Of a stretch of 64,000 nt of DNA, positions 17,855 through 25,673 are shown one piece after another (the stretch's first letter is position 1; each line of letters starts with the position of its first letter). The stretch spans positions 1-64,000 of the forward strand of contig NZ_RRAZ01000006.1 of NCBI RefSeq assembly GCF_003863335.1. The letters run 5' to 3'. A program made the position numbers and the translations under genes. Source of the DNA: Falsigemmobacter faecalis (GTDB lineage: Bacteria > Pseudomonadota > Alphaproteobacteria > Rhodobacterales > Rhodobacteraceae). The notes below the pieces were generated by a model. The model was not told the DNA's origin, ran no database searches, and worked only from the letters and a program-made list of their open reading frames with translations.

Positions 17855-18175
17855 ATGCGCAAGACCGTCCCTGCCCTTCTCTGCCTTGTCACTCTCACCG
17901 CCCCTGCCACGGCAGCTGAGATCCGCTGCACCGGCGTCAGCGGGCATCTGGGCCGCGACCGGATCTGTGCCGGCGCGGGCGAGACCTTCCGCAGCAGCAG
18001 CGCCGCGCTGACCATTGAGGTGCTGCAGGATGAGCCGAACCGCCTCTCAGCACGCATCGGCTGGAGCGGTGGTCAGGGGCCAAGGGTCGATGTGACCTCG
18101 CCCGATCAGCCGCTCGATGGCCGCGCCGTACCGCGGCTGATGCAGGGGCTGCGCGGCAGCACCGATCTGCCGTAA
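17855..18175 (+). CDS. Hypothetical periplasmic protein
   Basis: This 106-aa product has a clear signal peptide (MRKTVPALLCLVTLTAPATA) and two cysteines soon after it (EIRCTGVSGHLGRDRICAG), which could form a disulphide. I do not recognise the family. The frame opens at 17798, but the ATG at 17855 starts the signal peptide. It is a single plus-strand gene between two minus-strand operons. A hairpin at 18198-18215 follows it. Confidence 0.6.
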   Translation: MRKTVPALLCLVTLTAPATAAEIRCTGVSGHLGRDRICAGAGETFRSSSAALTIEVLQDEPNRLSARIGWSGGQGPRVDVTSPDQPLDGRAVPRLMQGLRGSTDLP

Positions 18176-18190
18176 CGCCAGGAGGCGCGT

Positions 18191-18215
18191 ATGAAAAAGG
18201 GCCCCGCGGGGCCCT
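18191..18215 (-). terminator. Intrinsic terminator of the tsaD-gpsA-YciI-EVE operon
   Basis: AGGGCCCC and GGGGCCCT pair perfectly around GC. Read on the minus strand the hairpin runs into TTTTT, 31 bases past the EVE gene stop. On the plus strand no T-run follows, so it mainly serves the minus strand. Confidence 0.8.
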
Positions 18216-18246
18216 GGTTCTTCAGCGCAACGGGCAGAGTGGCCCC

Positions 18247-18669
18247 TCAGTACCCCTCAAGCCCGCCGAGTTCGCAGATGACGGCCCATTGCGCGGGCGT
18301 CACCGGCTGCACCGAAAGGCGGCTGTTGGTGACCAGCACCATCTCGCTCAACCGGTGGTCCTGTTTGCACATCTCCAGCGTCACCGGCACCGGCACCTTT
18401 GCCAGCGCGCGGATATCGACGCATTCCCAGCGCGGATCCTCAGAGGTGCTGTCGGGATGGGCCTTGGCGCAGACCTCAACCACCCCCACGACCTCTTTGC
18501 CGATATTGGAGTGATAGAAGAAACCGCGGTCGCCGATCTCCATCGAGCGCATGAAGTTGCGCGCCTGATAGTTGCGCACGCCGCCCCATTCTTCGCCGAT
18601 CTCACCCTTGGCGACCTGTTGGTCCCAGGACCAGGTGTCCGGCTCGGATTTGAAAAGCCAGTAGTTCAT
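18247..18669 (-). CDS. EVE domain protein
   Basis: This 140-aa protein is essentially one EVE (PUA-like) domain. It has MNYWLFKSEPDTWSWD at the start, then GVRNYQARNFMRSMEIGD and FFYHSNIGKEVVGVVEV, the hallmark blocks of this family. EVE domains are thought to bind modified bases in nucleic acids. The stand-alone housekeeping form resembles THYN1, whose role is not firmly known. The frame extends to 18690, but the ATG at 18669 overlaps the YciI gene stop by one base and begins at the conserved NYWLFKSEP. It is the last gene of a minus-strand operon with gpsA and tsaD. Confidence 0.88.
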   Translation of the reverse strand: MNYWLFKSEPDTWSWDQQVAKGEIGEEWGGVRNYQARNFMRSMEIGDRGFFYHSNIGKEVVGVVEVCAKAHPDSTSEDPRWECVDIRALAKVPVPVTLEMCKQDHRLSEMVLVTNSRLSVQPVTPAQWAVICELGGLEGY

Positions 18670-18938
18670 CAGCCGATGACCCGACGCCATTCGCGCACCG
18701 TCACGCTCTCAAAAAGGCCCGCTTTGGCATAGGGGTCGGCGGCGGCGAAGGCCTCTGCCTCGGCGCGGTCCGCGGCCTCGATGACCACCAGAGAGCCGAC
18801 GGGCTTTTCATCTTCAATGAAAGGGCCTGCAAAAAGCACTTTGCCTGAGCCGTTGAGAAATTCGAGATGCGTGCTGCGGTTCGCAAGGCGGATCTCAAGC
18901 GCGCCGGTCTTATCAATGCAGGTCAGAGCGAAATACAT
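18669..18938 (-). CDS. YciI-like protein
   Basis: This 89-aa alpha/beta ferredoxin-like protein matches the YciI/YCII family. It has FALTCIDKTGALEIR, RSTHLEFL with the conserved histidine, and GPFIEDEKPVGSLVVIEA, then the DPYAKAGLFESVTVREW C-terminus. Some family members are dehalogenase-like or muconolactone isomerase-like; the role of this one is unknown. An upstream ATG at 18944 overlaps the gpsA stop, but GAGG lies 7 bases before 18938, so that start is preferred. YciI next to EVE is common in alphaproteobacteria. Confidence 0.85.
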   Translation of the reverse strand: MYFALTCIDKTGALEIRLANRSTHLEFLNGSGKVLFAGPFIEDEKPVGSLVVIEAADRAEAEAFAAADPYAKAGLFESVTVREWRRVIG

Positions 18939-18940
18939 GG

Positions 18941-19885
18941 TCATTCCTCTTTGAGGGGGCGGGACAAAAGACGTTTTGCGGCCTCCGCGACCGGCATCTC
19001 GCCGGAGGAGACCGCAGCCACCATGGCGGTGACCGGAAGATCGGCGGCCATGCCAAGGCTTGCGGCACGGGCCATGACAGCGCGGGCGGTGGCCAGGCCC
19101 TCGACCGTCTGGCTCAGATCCGGGGGCAGGCCCTGGCCCAGCGTAAAGCCGTGGCGGAAGTTGCGCGACTGCGTCGAGGTGCAGGTCAGCACCAGATCGC
19201 CAAAGCCCGAAAGGCCCGACAGCGTCTCAGGTCGTGCGCCAAGGCGCGCGGCAAAGCGGGTCATCTCGGCAAAACCGCGGGTCATCAGCGCGGCGCGGGC
19301 ACTGTCGCCAAAGCCCGCCCCCGTGACGATCCCCGCCGCAATGGCGATGACGTTTTTCAGCGCGCCGCCGAGTTCCGCCCCGATCACATCCGTGGTGCGG
19401 TAAAGCCGCAGTACCGGGGTTGAGAGCGCGCTTTGCAAAGCCTCTCCCACCCCCTCATCGGCGCAGGCAAGCGTCAGGGCCGTGGGCAGCCCCCGCGCGA
19501 TATCCGCCGCAAAGCTGGGGCCGGTCAGAACGGCGGGGGTGGCGCCGGGACTAAATTCGCTGACCAGGGCTGAGGGGCCGCGCAGCGTGGTCAGATCAAC
19601 CCCCTTTGAGCACAGCACCGGGGCGCGGCCCACCACCTCAGGATGCGCGGCCAGAAAGCCGCCCATGGCCTGCATCGGCACGGCCACCAGCACCGGCCTG
19701 TCGCCCGGCGCGGGCAGATCTTCCGTCAGCGTGATGGTCTTGGGCAGCAGGACACCCGGCAGACGCGGGTTCTCACGCCCCGCAGCCCAGGGCAGGCTGC
19801 GCCCCCAGAGCGTGACCGGCCCCTTGACCGACAGCGCCACCGCCAGCGCGGTGCCAAAGGCCCCTGCCCCTAAAACAACCGTCAT
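18941..19885 (-). CDS. gpsA: NAD(P)H-dependent glycerol-3-phosphate dehydrogenase
   Basis: GpsA reduces dihydroxyacetone phosphate to sn-glycerol-3-phosphate, the backbone for phospholipids, in the cytoplasm. The 314-aa protein begins with the Rossmann loop [15 protein letters not shown], has CSKGVDL and [18 protein letters not shown], and the catalytic lysine in [14 protein letters not shown]. Length is slightly short of the usual ~330 aa, but all key blocks are present. The start overlaps the tsaD stop (ATGA). Confidence 0.94.
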   Translation of the reverse strand: MTVVLGAGAFGTALAVALSVKGPVTLWGRSLPWAAGRENPRLPGVLLPKTITLTEDLPAPGDRPVLVAVPMQAMGGFLAAHPEVVGRAPVLCSKGVDLTTLRGPSALVSEFSPGATPAVLTGPSFAADIARGLPTALTLACADEGVGEALQSALSTPVLRLYRTTDVIGAELGGALKNVIAIAAGIVTGAGFGDSARAALMTRGFAEMTRFAARLGARPETLSGLSGFGDLVLTCTSTQSRNFRHGFTLGQGLPPDLSQTVEGLATARAVMARAASLGMAADLPVTAMVAAVSSGEMPVAEAAKRLLSRPLKEE

Positions 19886-20967
19886 GCCTTGGCCCCTTTT
19901 TTGCCAGAACCCAGCATGGCGGGCGCGTTTTGATCCAAAGGCCAGCGCGGACGGGCCGAGAGATCAAGGCCATCCTGGTGCCCCTCGCGGAACCGCTCTA
20001 TCCCCGCCCAGGCGATCATGGCGGCATTATCGGTGCAAAGCCGCAAAGGCGGGGCCACAAAGGGCACCCCTGCCTGATCGGCCAGGGCGGTCAATTCACC
20101 CCGGATCCGCTGATTTGCCGCCACGCCCCCCGCCACGGCAAAGGCGGTGACATCGGGGCATTCGGCCAGGGCGCGGCGGGATTTCTCGCGCAGCACCGCC
20201 GCCACGGCCAGCTGAAAGCCTGCACAAAGATCGCGGCGATCCTGAACCGTCAGCCCGCCTTTTTCCGCAATCACCGCATCGCGGGCGCGCAGCAGCGCAG
20301 TCTTAAGCCCCGAGAACGACATATCGCAGCCCGGCCGATCCAGCAGCGGGCGCGGAAAGACAAAGCGTTTCGGATCGCCCAGCGCGGCCTCGCGCTCAAC
20401 ATTCGGGCCACCGGGCTGCGGCAGGCCGAGGAGTTTCGCGGTTTTGTCGAAAGCCTCGCCCGGGGCATCGTCAATGGTGCCGCCCAGACGGCGAAAGCTC
20501 TCAGGGCCGTCCACCCGCAGGAACTGGCAATGCCCGCCCGAGACCAGCAGCATCAGATAGGGATAGCTGAGCCCGTCGGTCAGACGCGGCGTCAGCGCAT
20601 GGCCCGCCAGATGGTTCACCCCCACCAGCGGCAGCCCGGTCGCAGCCGACAGGCCCTTGGCGCACATCACCGCCGCCAGAACCCCGCCGATCAGCCCCGG
20701 CCCTGCGGTCACCGCAATCCCGTCGAGATCAGAGAGCCCAAGCCCCGAGGCGCTCAGCGCCTCTTCGACGGCAATATCCATCCGCTCGGCATGGGCGCGC
20801 GCCGCGATCTCGGGCACCACGCCGCCAAAGGCCGCATGCAGCGCCTCCTGGCCCGCGACGACATTCGCGAGGATCTCGGGCGCTTCGCCCTTACGGTGGC
20901 GGATCACAGCGGCGGCAGTGTCATCACAGCTGCTTTCGAGACCCAGAAATGTCAGTATATCGGCCAT
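19882..20967 (-). CDS. tsaD: tRNA N6-threonylcarbamoyladenosine (t6A37) transferase subunit TsaD
   Basis: TsaD moves the threonylcarbamoyl group from threonylcarbamoyl-AMP to A37 of ANN-decoding tRNAs, working with TsaB and TsaE. The 361-aa protein shows [14 protein letters not shown] at the N-terminus, the metal-binding histidines in [12 protein letters not shown] and VNHLAGHAL, and the ATPase-fold glycines in [11 protein letters not shown] and [13 protein letters not shown]. An open frame runs to 21384, but the ATG at 20967 gives the family N-terminus; the longer part is antisense to hemD. It faces hemD across 51 bp, so both promoters must lie in or overlap that short gap. Confidence 0.95.
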   Translation of the reverse strand: MADILTFLGLESSCDDTAAAVIRHRKGEAPEILANVVAGQEALHAAFGGVVPEIAARAHAERMDIAVEEALSASGLGLSDLDGIAVTAGPGLIGGVLAAVMCAKGLSAATGLPLVGVNHLAGHALTPRLTDGLSYPYLMLLVSGGHCQFLRVDGPESFRRLGGTIDDAPGEAFDKTAKLLGLPQPGGPNVEREAALGDPKRFVFPRPLLDRPGCDMSFSGLKTALLRARDAVIAEKGGLTVQDRRDLCAGFQLAVAAVLREKSRRALAECPDVTAFAVAGGVAANQRIRGELTALADQAGVPFVAPPLRLCTDNAAMIAWAGIERFREGHQDGLDLSARPRWPLDQNAPAMLGSGKKGAKA

Positions 20968-21018
20968 AATCCCTCCGCCCCGTTGCCGGGGGCTGCAAGG
21001 GGAGGTAACACCTGACCC

Positions 21019-21747
21019 ATGCCCGGACAATACCGCCCGCTTCTGCTGCTGACCCGACCCGAGCCCGCCTCGCTGCGTTTTGCCGACCAGGCGCGCGCCG
21101 CTTTCGGCCCTGAGGTTGACCTGTTGATCGCCCCTTTGATGCAGACAGTCTTTTACCGCCCCGCCCTGCCGGAGTGGCAGCCCGAGGGGATGATCTTCAC
21201 CTCTGAGACCGGGGTTGCGGGTTTTGCCGCGCTGGAAAGCCGCCGTGGCGCAGCCATTTGCGTGGGCCCGCGCACCGCAGAGGCGGCGGCGGAACATGGC
21301 TGGCAGGCGGAGGTCGTGGGAGGCGATGCCGAGGGGCTGGTGCGCGATCTGACCGCGCGGCGGCTGGCGGGGCGCTGGCTTCATGCGCGCGGGCGCGAAG
21401 CGGCGGGCAATCTGGCCGGGCGGCTGAATGCCGCAGGCATGGCGGTGACGGAAGCCGTGGTCTATGCCCAGGACCCGCTGCCGCTGAGCGCTGAGGCGGC
21501 GGAGATGCTGGAACGCTGCCCGGAGCGGGTGGTCATTCCGGTCTTCTCGCCCCGCAGCGGCCGCCTGCTGGTCGATGCGCTGCCTGCGCGCGCTTTCCCG
21601 CAGCTTCGGCTGGCCGTCATCAGCGAGGCGACGGCCCGCGCCGTGGCGCCGCTTTCCGCCTCTGCGGTGGCAATTGCCCCCACTCCGGACCTCGATGGCA
21701 TGCTCTCGGCGATATCCCGCCTGCCCGGATTCACCACCAAAGCTTGA
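21019..21747 (+). CDS. hemD: Uroporphyrinogen-III synthase
   Basis: HemD closes and inverts ring D of hydroxymethylbilane to make uroporphyrinogen III, the common precursor of hemes, siroheme and corrins. The 242-aa protein has the loosely conserved family pattern: [14 protein letters not shown] at the start, [10 protein letters not shown], the [11 protein letters not shown] block, and [14 protein letters not shown] with the C-terminal ISEATARAV helix. HemD proteins are poorly conserved, so position also counts: it precedes mic60 and hemY, the arrangement known in alphaproteobacteria. hemC, which feeds it, is not in the window. The stop overlaps the next open frame's TTG, but the real next start is downstream. 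Confidence 0.9.
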   Translation: MPGQYRPLLLLTRPEPASLRFADQARAAFGPEVDLLIAPLMQTVFYRPALPEWQPEGMIFTSETGVAGFAALESRRGAAICVGPRTAEAAAEHGWQAEVVGGDAEGLVRDLTARRLAGRWLHARGREAAGNLAGRLNAAGMAVTEAVVYAQDPLPLSAEAAEMLERCPERVVIPVFSPRSGRLLVDALPARAFPQLRLAVISEATARAVAPLSASAVAIAPTPDLDGMLSAISRLPGFTTKA

Positions 21748-21806
21748 AACCGACGCAGGGTCCGATAGTTATAGGCAATGCGGCGACCTTCCGCCGCAGG
21801 ACTGCT

Positions 21807-23120
21807 ATGGAGGCGAGGGTGACCGAACAAAAAGAGACTTCCCCGGGACAGACACCCGAGGCGGACACCACCCTCAGCGCTGAGGGCCATGCCCGCCGTG
21901 TCGCCACGCCTCTGACTGAAGCTGAGGATAGCCCGGCAGCGCCGCCGGAAGAACCGCAGGGGCCCGCCCTGCCGGAAGACAGCAAGACCCTGCGGCAGAA
22001 CGATTTCTCTGCGGGTTCAGATCCTGTCGATATGCCCGCCCCGGACCGCACCGATCCGCTGCCGCCCCCCCCCCTCGCGCCGGAGCCAAAGCGGCGCGGC
22101 CCCTTCCTGCCGATCCTCGGCGGGCTGATCGCGGCGGGTATCGGCTATGGCGCGGCGCAATATATGCCCGCAGGCTGGCCGATCGCCGCACAGGACCCCA
22201 GCGCCCAGGCTGCGCTGGAAGAGCGTCTGGCCCGCGCAGAGACCGCGCTGTCGCAACTGCCTGCGGCACCCGATACCGCCCCTCTGCTGGCCCGGATCGA
22301 CGCGCTGGAAGCCGAACTTGCCGCCCGACCCACCGGGGGCGCCGCGGATGAGGGCCGCCTGAACGCGCTTGCCACCGAGATTGAAGAGCTGCGCAACCGC
22401 CCGCTCCCCGAGCCGCAGATCCTGACCGAAGGCGGTGCAGATCTGACCGGCGAGATCGCCGCGCTGAAAGCCGAACTGGAAGGGCTGAAAGCCGGACTCG
22501 CAGACAGCGGCGAGACCGACAGCCTGCGCGCTGAAATTGAGGCGCTGCGCGCCGCCACCCTGGCCGAGCGCGAAGCGACCGAGGCCCGCGCCGCAGAGCT
22601 TGCCCGTGAAGCCGAGACCCGCGCCAGCGCCACCCGCTCTGAGGCGGCGGCGCTGCGGCTGGCCACCGCGATTGATGCCGGCACCTCGCTGGAGGCGGCT
22701 TTGCAGGACCTGAGCGCTGCGGGCTTCACCCTGCCGCAGGATCTGCAGGCCAATGCCGCAGGCGTCCGCACCATGGCCGCCCTGCAACAAAGCTTCCCCG
22801 AAGCGGCCCGCGCCGCCCTTGCCGCAGAGGCCCGTCCGCCGGAAGGCGCGGGCCTTGGCGACCGTGTCACGGCATTCCTGTTCTCGCAGGCCAATGTGCG
22901 CTCGCTGCACCCGCAGGAAGGCACGGATGCCGATGCGGTGCTCTCGCGCATGGAAGCCGCCATCGGGGCCAATAATCTTTCCGCGGCCCTGACAGCGGCC
23001 GGCACCCTGAGCCCGGCCGCCGCCGCGGCCCCCGCCATGGCGACCTGGCTCTCCGAGGCCCGCGCCCGCCAGGAGGCTGCCGCTTCTGCGGCCGCTCTCC
23101 TTCAGTCTGCTGCGCAGTGA
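21807..23120 (+). CDS. Alphaproteobacterial Mic60 (mitofilin-family) membrane-shaping protein
   Basis: This 437-aa protein has an acidic, proline-rich cytoplasmic N-terminus. One membrane helix follows near residues 100-120 (LPILGGLIAAGIGYGAAQY), then a long Ala/Glu/Leu-rich coiled coil (about 135-300), and a C-terminal mitofilin signature region. Bacterial Mic60 tethers and bends the inner membrane and is the ancestor of the mitochondrial cristae protein; its gene neighbours hem genes and orf52/hemY in alphaproteobacteria, as seen here. Start is either ATG 21807 (AGGA 5 bases upstream) or GTG 21819 (GGAGG 5 bases upstream). The annotated open frame from TTG 21744 is unlikely. Confidence 0.85.
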   Translation: MEARVTEQKETSPGQTPEADTTLSAEGHARRVATPLTEAEDSPAAPPEEPQGPALPEDSKTLRQNDFSAGSDPVDMPAPDRTDPLPPPPLAPEPKRRGPFLPILGGLIAAGIGYGAAQYMPAGWPIAAQDPSAQAALEERLARAETALSQLPAAPDTAPLLARIDALEAELAARPTGGAADEGRLNALATEIEELRNRPLPEPQILTEGGADLTGEIAALKAELEGLKAGLADSGETDSLRAEIEALRAATLAEREATEARAAELAREAETRASATRSEAAALRLATAIDAGTSLEAALQDLSAAGFTLPQDLQANAAGVRTMAALQQSFPEAARAALAAEARPPEGAGLGDRVTAFLFSQANVRSLHPQEGTDADAVLSRMEAAIGANNLSAALTAAGTLSPAAAAAPAMATWLSEARARQEAAASAAALLQSAAQ

Positions 23121-23130
23121 GAGGCCGGAT

Positions 23131-24705
23131 ATGCCCTGGACCCTGATTAAAGCGATCCTCTTCTTCGTCATCCTGGCGCTGCTGGCCTGGGTGGCGGCCG
23201 CGCTCTCCTCGGCGGAGGGCGGGATCCGCATCGCCATGCTGGGCAAAGAGATCACCCTCGCGCCGCTTCAGGCGGTGATTGCCTCGGTGGTGCTGGTCTT
23301 TGGCCTTTGGCTGATGGCGCGGCTCATTGGCCTTCTGCTGGCGGCAGGGCGCTTCTTTGCCGGGGATGATACGGCGCTCTCGCGCTATTTCAGCTCGAAC
23401 CGCGAGCGGCGCGGGCTGAATGCGCTGTCTGAAGCGATGATCGCGCTGGCCTCGGGGGAGAACCGGGTCGCCATGGCGCGGGCGGAGAAAGCACAGCGCC
23501 TGCTGGACCGCCCTGAACTCACCAGCCTCATTGAGGCGGAGGCCGCTCAGGCCGCCGGGGACCGCCCGCGCGCCGAAGCCGCCTACCGCCGCCTTCTGAG
23601 CGATGACCGCGCCCGCTTTGTCGCCGTGCGCGGCCTTCTGAAACTGAAGCTCGAGCAGGGCGACACCGAAACCGCGCTGAAGCTTGCCGAAAAAGCCCTC
23701 GCCCTGAAGCCGCGGCACAATGAAATGCAGGATCTGCTGTTGCAGCTGCAGACCGGGGCCGAAGACTGGCACGGCGCGCGCGCCACGCTTTCGGCCAAAC
23801 TCAAAGCCGGGGCGCTGCCGAAGGATGTCTGGAAGCGGAGAGATGCCCTTTTTGCTTTGCAGGAAGCGAAGGTGCTGATCGACGGCGAAAGCTCAATCGA
23901 GGCACGGGAGGCGGCGATTGCTGCCAATAAGGCCTCTCCCGATCTGATTCCCGCCGCGGCCATGGCCGCGCGCAGCTATATCGCCGAGGGCAAACCAAAG
24001 CTGGCCACCCGGGTGCTGAAGACCGCCTGGGAGGCGCAGCCCCATCCCGAACTCGCCGCCGCCTTTGCGGAGATCGAGCCGCAGGAGAGCCCGCAGGCCC
24101 GGGTAAAGCGGTTCCGCACCCTGACGGACCTCCATCCCGATCACGAAGAAACCCGGATGCTGCTGGCAGAGCTTTACATCGCCGCAGAGGATTTCCCCAC
24201 CGCCCGCCGCGCCCTGGGCGATCTGGTCACCACCCGTCCCATTGTGCGGGTGCTGACCATCATGGCCGCGATTGAGCGCGGCATGGGCGCCGATGATGCC
24301 GTGGTCCGCGGCTGGCTGGCCCGGGCGCTTTCGGCCCCGCGCGGGCTGCAGTGGGTCTGCGGCAGCTGCAATACCATCCACGCGACCTGGGTGCCGGTCT
24401 GCAACCATTGCGGCGGCTTTGACACCCTGAGCTGGTCCGAGGCCCCCGACAGCGGCACCGCCAGCCCGACCGGCACCGAGATGCTGCCCCTGATCGTCGG
24501 CAAACCCGCTCCGCCCGCCGCAGAGGTCTCCGAGGCCGCGACCCTGGAGCCCGCAGAGACTGTGCCCGCGCCTCTCAGCGAAGTCCCCCTGCCCCCGGCG
24601 GCAGACCCCGAACCGCAACAGGATCCGGCGAAGGCCACGGCCTCTCCCTTCCTGAGCACCGAGCATGTCACCCCCGAAGAACTCGCCCGCCGCGGTGCAT
24701 TCTGA
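23131..24705 (+). CDS. HemY-domain TPR membrane protein (Orf52 of the Mic60 locus)
   Basis: This 524-aa protein has two N-terminal membrane helices (residues 4-27 and 41-70), the HemY_N arrangement. TPR-like alpha-helical repeats follow to about residue 400, then a C-terminal zinc-ribbon with two CxxC knuckles (CGSC near 410, CNHC near 424), ending in a proline/alanine-rich tail. The name HemY is historical: this is not protoporphyrinogen oxidase. In alphaproteobacteria the neighbour of mic60 (Orf52) is reported to work with Mic60 on inner-membrane shape. Ten bases separate it from mic60, so they are one operon with hemD. Confidence 0.85.
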   Translation: MPWTLIKAILFFVILALLAWVAAALSSAEGGIRIAMLGKEITLAPLQAVIASVVLVFGLWLMARLIGLLLAAGRFFAGDDTALSRYFSSNRERRGLNALSEAMIALASGENRVAMARAEKAQRLLDRPELTSLIEAEAAQAAGDRPRAEAAYRRLLSDDRARFVAVRGLLKLKLEQGDTETALKLAEKALALKPRHNEMQDLLLQLQTGAEDWHGARATLSAKLKAGALPKDVWKRRDALFALQEAKVLIDGESSIEAREAAIAANKASPDLIPAAAMAARSYIAEGKPKLATRVLKTAWEAQPHPELAAAFAEIEPQESPQARVKRFRTLTDLHPDHEETRMLLAELYIAAEDFPTARRALGDLVTTRPIVRVLTIMAAIERGMGADDAVVRGWLARALSAPRGLQWVCGSCNTIHATWVPVCNHCGGFDTLSWSEAPDSGTASPTGTEMLPLIVGKPAPPAAEVSEAATLEPAETVPAPLSEVPLPPAADPEPQQDPAKATASPFLSTEHVTPEELARRGAF

Positions 24706-24735
24706 GCAAGAGACGGGAAAGTCTGAGAAAAGTGC

Positions 24736-24757
24736 AAAGCGGGTCGCAAAGCCCGCT
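24736..24757 (+). terminator. Hairpin after the hemD operon
   Basis: AAGCGGG and CCCGCTT form a 7-bp stem with an 8-base loop, 30 bases past the HemY-like stop and before the tRNA. No clear T-run follows, so this is a weak terminator candidate. Confidence 0.35.
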
Positions 24758-24829
24758 TGCCAAGCCCCAAGCCTGCGTGTAAATCCGGCGAAGTATCTGA
24801 CGCCTCAGGGCCGAAGGTCCGGAAAAGGC

Positions 24830-24905
24830 GCCGCTGTAGCTCAGCTGGTAGAGCACGTCATTCGTAATGATGGGGTCGGGGGTTCGAGTCCCTTCAGCGG
24901 CACCA
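24830..24905 (+). tRNA. tRNA-Thr (anticodon CGT), with encoded CCA
   Basis: A complete cloverleaf can be drawn. The acceptor stem is GCCGCTG/CAGCGGC (24830-24836 with 24895-24901). The D arm is GCTC/GAGC. The anticodon stem is CGTCA/TGATG, with loop TTCGTAA at 24861-24867 and anticodon CGT at 24863-24865. The T arm has loop TTCGAGT. The discriminator A is 24902 and CCA is 24903-24905. It reads ACG threonine codons. Its 3' half from the first anticodon-loop base onward is repeated at 33624-33668, so this functional copy was rebuilt by an integrating element that supplied the 3' half. Confidence 0.96.
24861..24905. repeat. attL: 45-bp core of the integrated element
   Basis: Positions 24861-24905 are identical, base for base, to 33624-33668. 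The repeat starts at the first base of the tRNA-Thr anticodon loop and ends with the encoded CCA. This is the usual core for tyrosine integrases that use tRNA genes. The bases next to both ends differ between the copies (A/T on the left, G/C on the right). Confidence 0.93.
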
Positions 24906-24934
24906 GTATACTACTGGAATACCAGCAAAAAATG

Positions 24935-24956
24935 GCCGCCCTTCGGGGCGGCTGTT
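24935..24956 (+). terminator. Terminator after tRNA-Thr, carried by the element
   Basis: GCCGCCC and GGGCGGC pair around TTCG (a stable tetraloop pattern) and are followed by TGTTTTGCTTTT. It lies 29 bases past the tRNA, on the element side of attL, so the element brings a terminator for the rebuilt tRNA. Confidence 0.85.
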
Positions 24957-24972
24957 TTGCTTTTGGGGGTCG

Positions 24973-24991
24973 TGGAACCACCGTGGAACCA
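24973..24991. repeat. Paired TGGAACCA repeats near attL (candidate integrase arm sites)
   Basis: TGGAACCA occurs at 24973-24980 and 24984-24991 with an 11-base period, and a variant TGGACCCA is at 25003-25010. The same pair with the same 11-base period lies near attR at 33464-33482. Matching repeats at both ends of the element suggest arm-type binding sites for the integrase. Confidence 0.6.
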
Positions 24992-25193
24992 GATTTGAAA
25001 CGTGGACCCAGACACCTTGTCACGAAAATGTGAAATAGGGTTTGGGGTCATTTTGGCTGGCGCATCGAAAATCCGAGCTTCTCAGCCTGAGGTGCGATTC
25101 TGATCGGCACCCCGCGATCATAGGTATGCGTGAAAATGGATGTCCCACATCAGCGGGTAAAACGGCCACCTCTGCGGCGGCTGAGAGTAGGTC

Positions 25194-25460
25194 TTACAAG
25201 GTATCAGAGGTCGAGACACGAAGCGGGCCCAGTTTAGCCCTGGCCCATTCATCCAGAGCCTCTTTCGGGTAGAGCGGCGTGCGGTTCGCCAACTGATAGG
25301 CAGGCCCACCACCGCGCGTGGCAAGCGTTGCCAAGGTGGCCGGAGCATAGGGCAAGCCGAACTGGGTTTCGAGGTAACGAGAAGCCTCATCCCGACGCAG
25401 GCGCGGCTTGCGGGCGATGATCTCATCCCTTTCGGTTGCCTTGATATGAGCGGGTTCCAT
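25194..25460 (-). CDS. Excisionase-like small DNA-binding protein
   Basis: This 88-aa protein has a basic N-terminal helix (RKPRLRRDEASRYLE) and a winged-helix-like core. The end of that core, GPAYQLANRTPLYPKEALDEWARA, reads like the MerR/AlpA/Xis helix-turn-helix with an aromatic-proline wing. Proteins of this type commonly act as recombination directionality factors or mobility regulators in integrative elements. It sits alone next to attL, at the end opposite the integrase. An in-frame TGA-terminated unit with no membrane segment. It could instead regulate the mob genes. Confidence 0.65.
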   Translation of the reverse strand: MEPAHIKATERDEIIARKPRLRRDEASRYLETQFGLPYAPATLATLATRGGGPAYQLANRTPLYPKEALDEWARAKLGPLRVSTSDTL

Positions 25461-25673
25461 TACTCTTCTCCTTCTGAAGGCCCCTCATCTGGGGCGGGTT
25501 GGCATGTGCTGATATTGTCGCCCTTGATCGCCCGTGCCCCAAGATGCGGATTTTGGTTGTCCACATAAATCGACAGGGCCTGAGCGGGGGGACATTCTAT
25601 TTCCGAAGCATTCCCCTATTTTATTTCCCGCGCTTTTCGGTTCTCCCTTTCGCAATCCATATAGATTTTCCGC

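Noticed and set aside
20968-21384. N-terminal extension of tsaD
   Set aside because: TsaD begins at 20967 with the conserved [13 protein letters not shown]. The extra frame is antisense to hemD.
19882-21747. Recent loss of hemC between tsaD and hemD
   Set aside because: hemC is beside hemD in some alphaproteobacteria but not all; in several Rhodobacteraceae it is elsewhere, so its absence here does not show a deletion.
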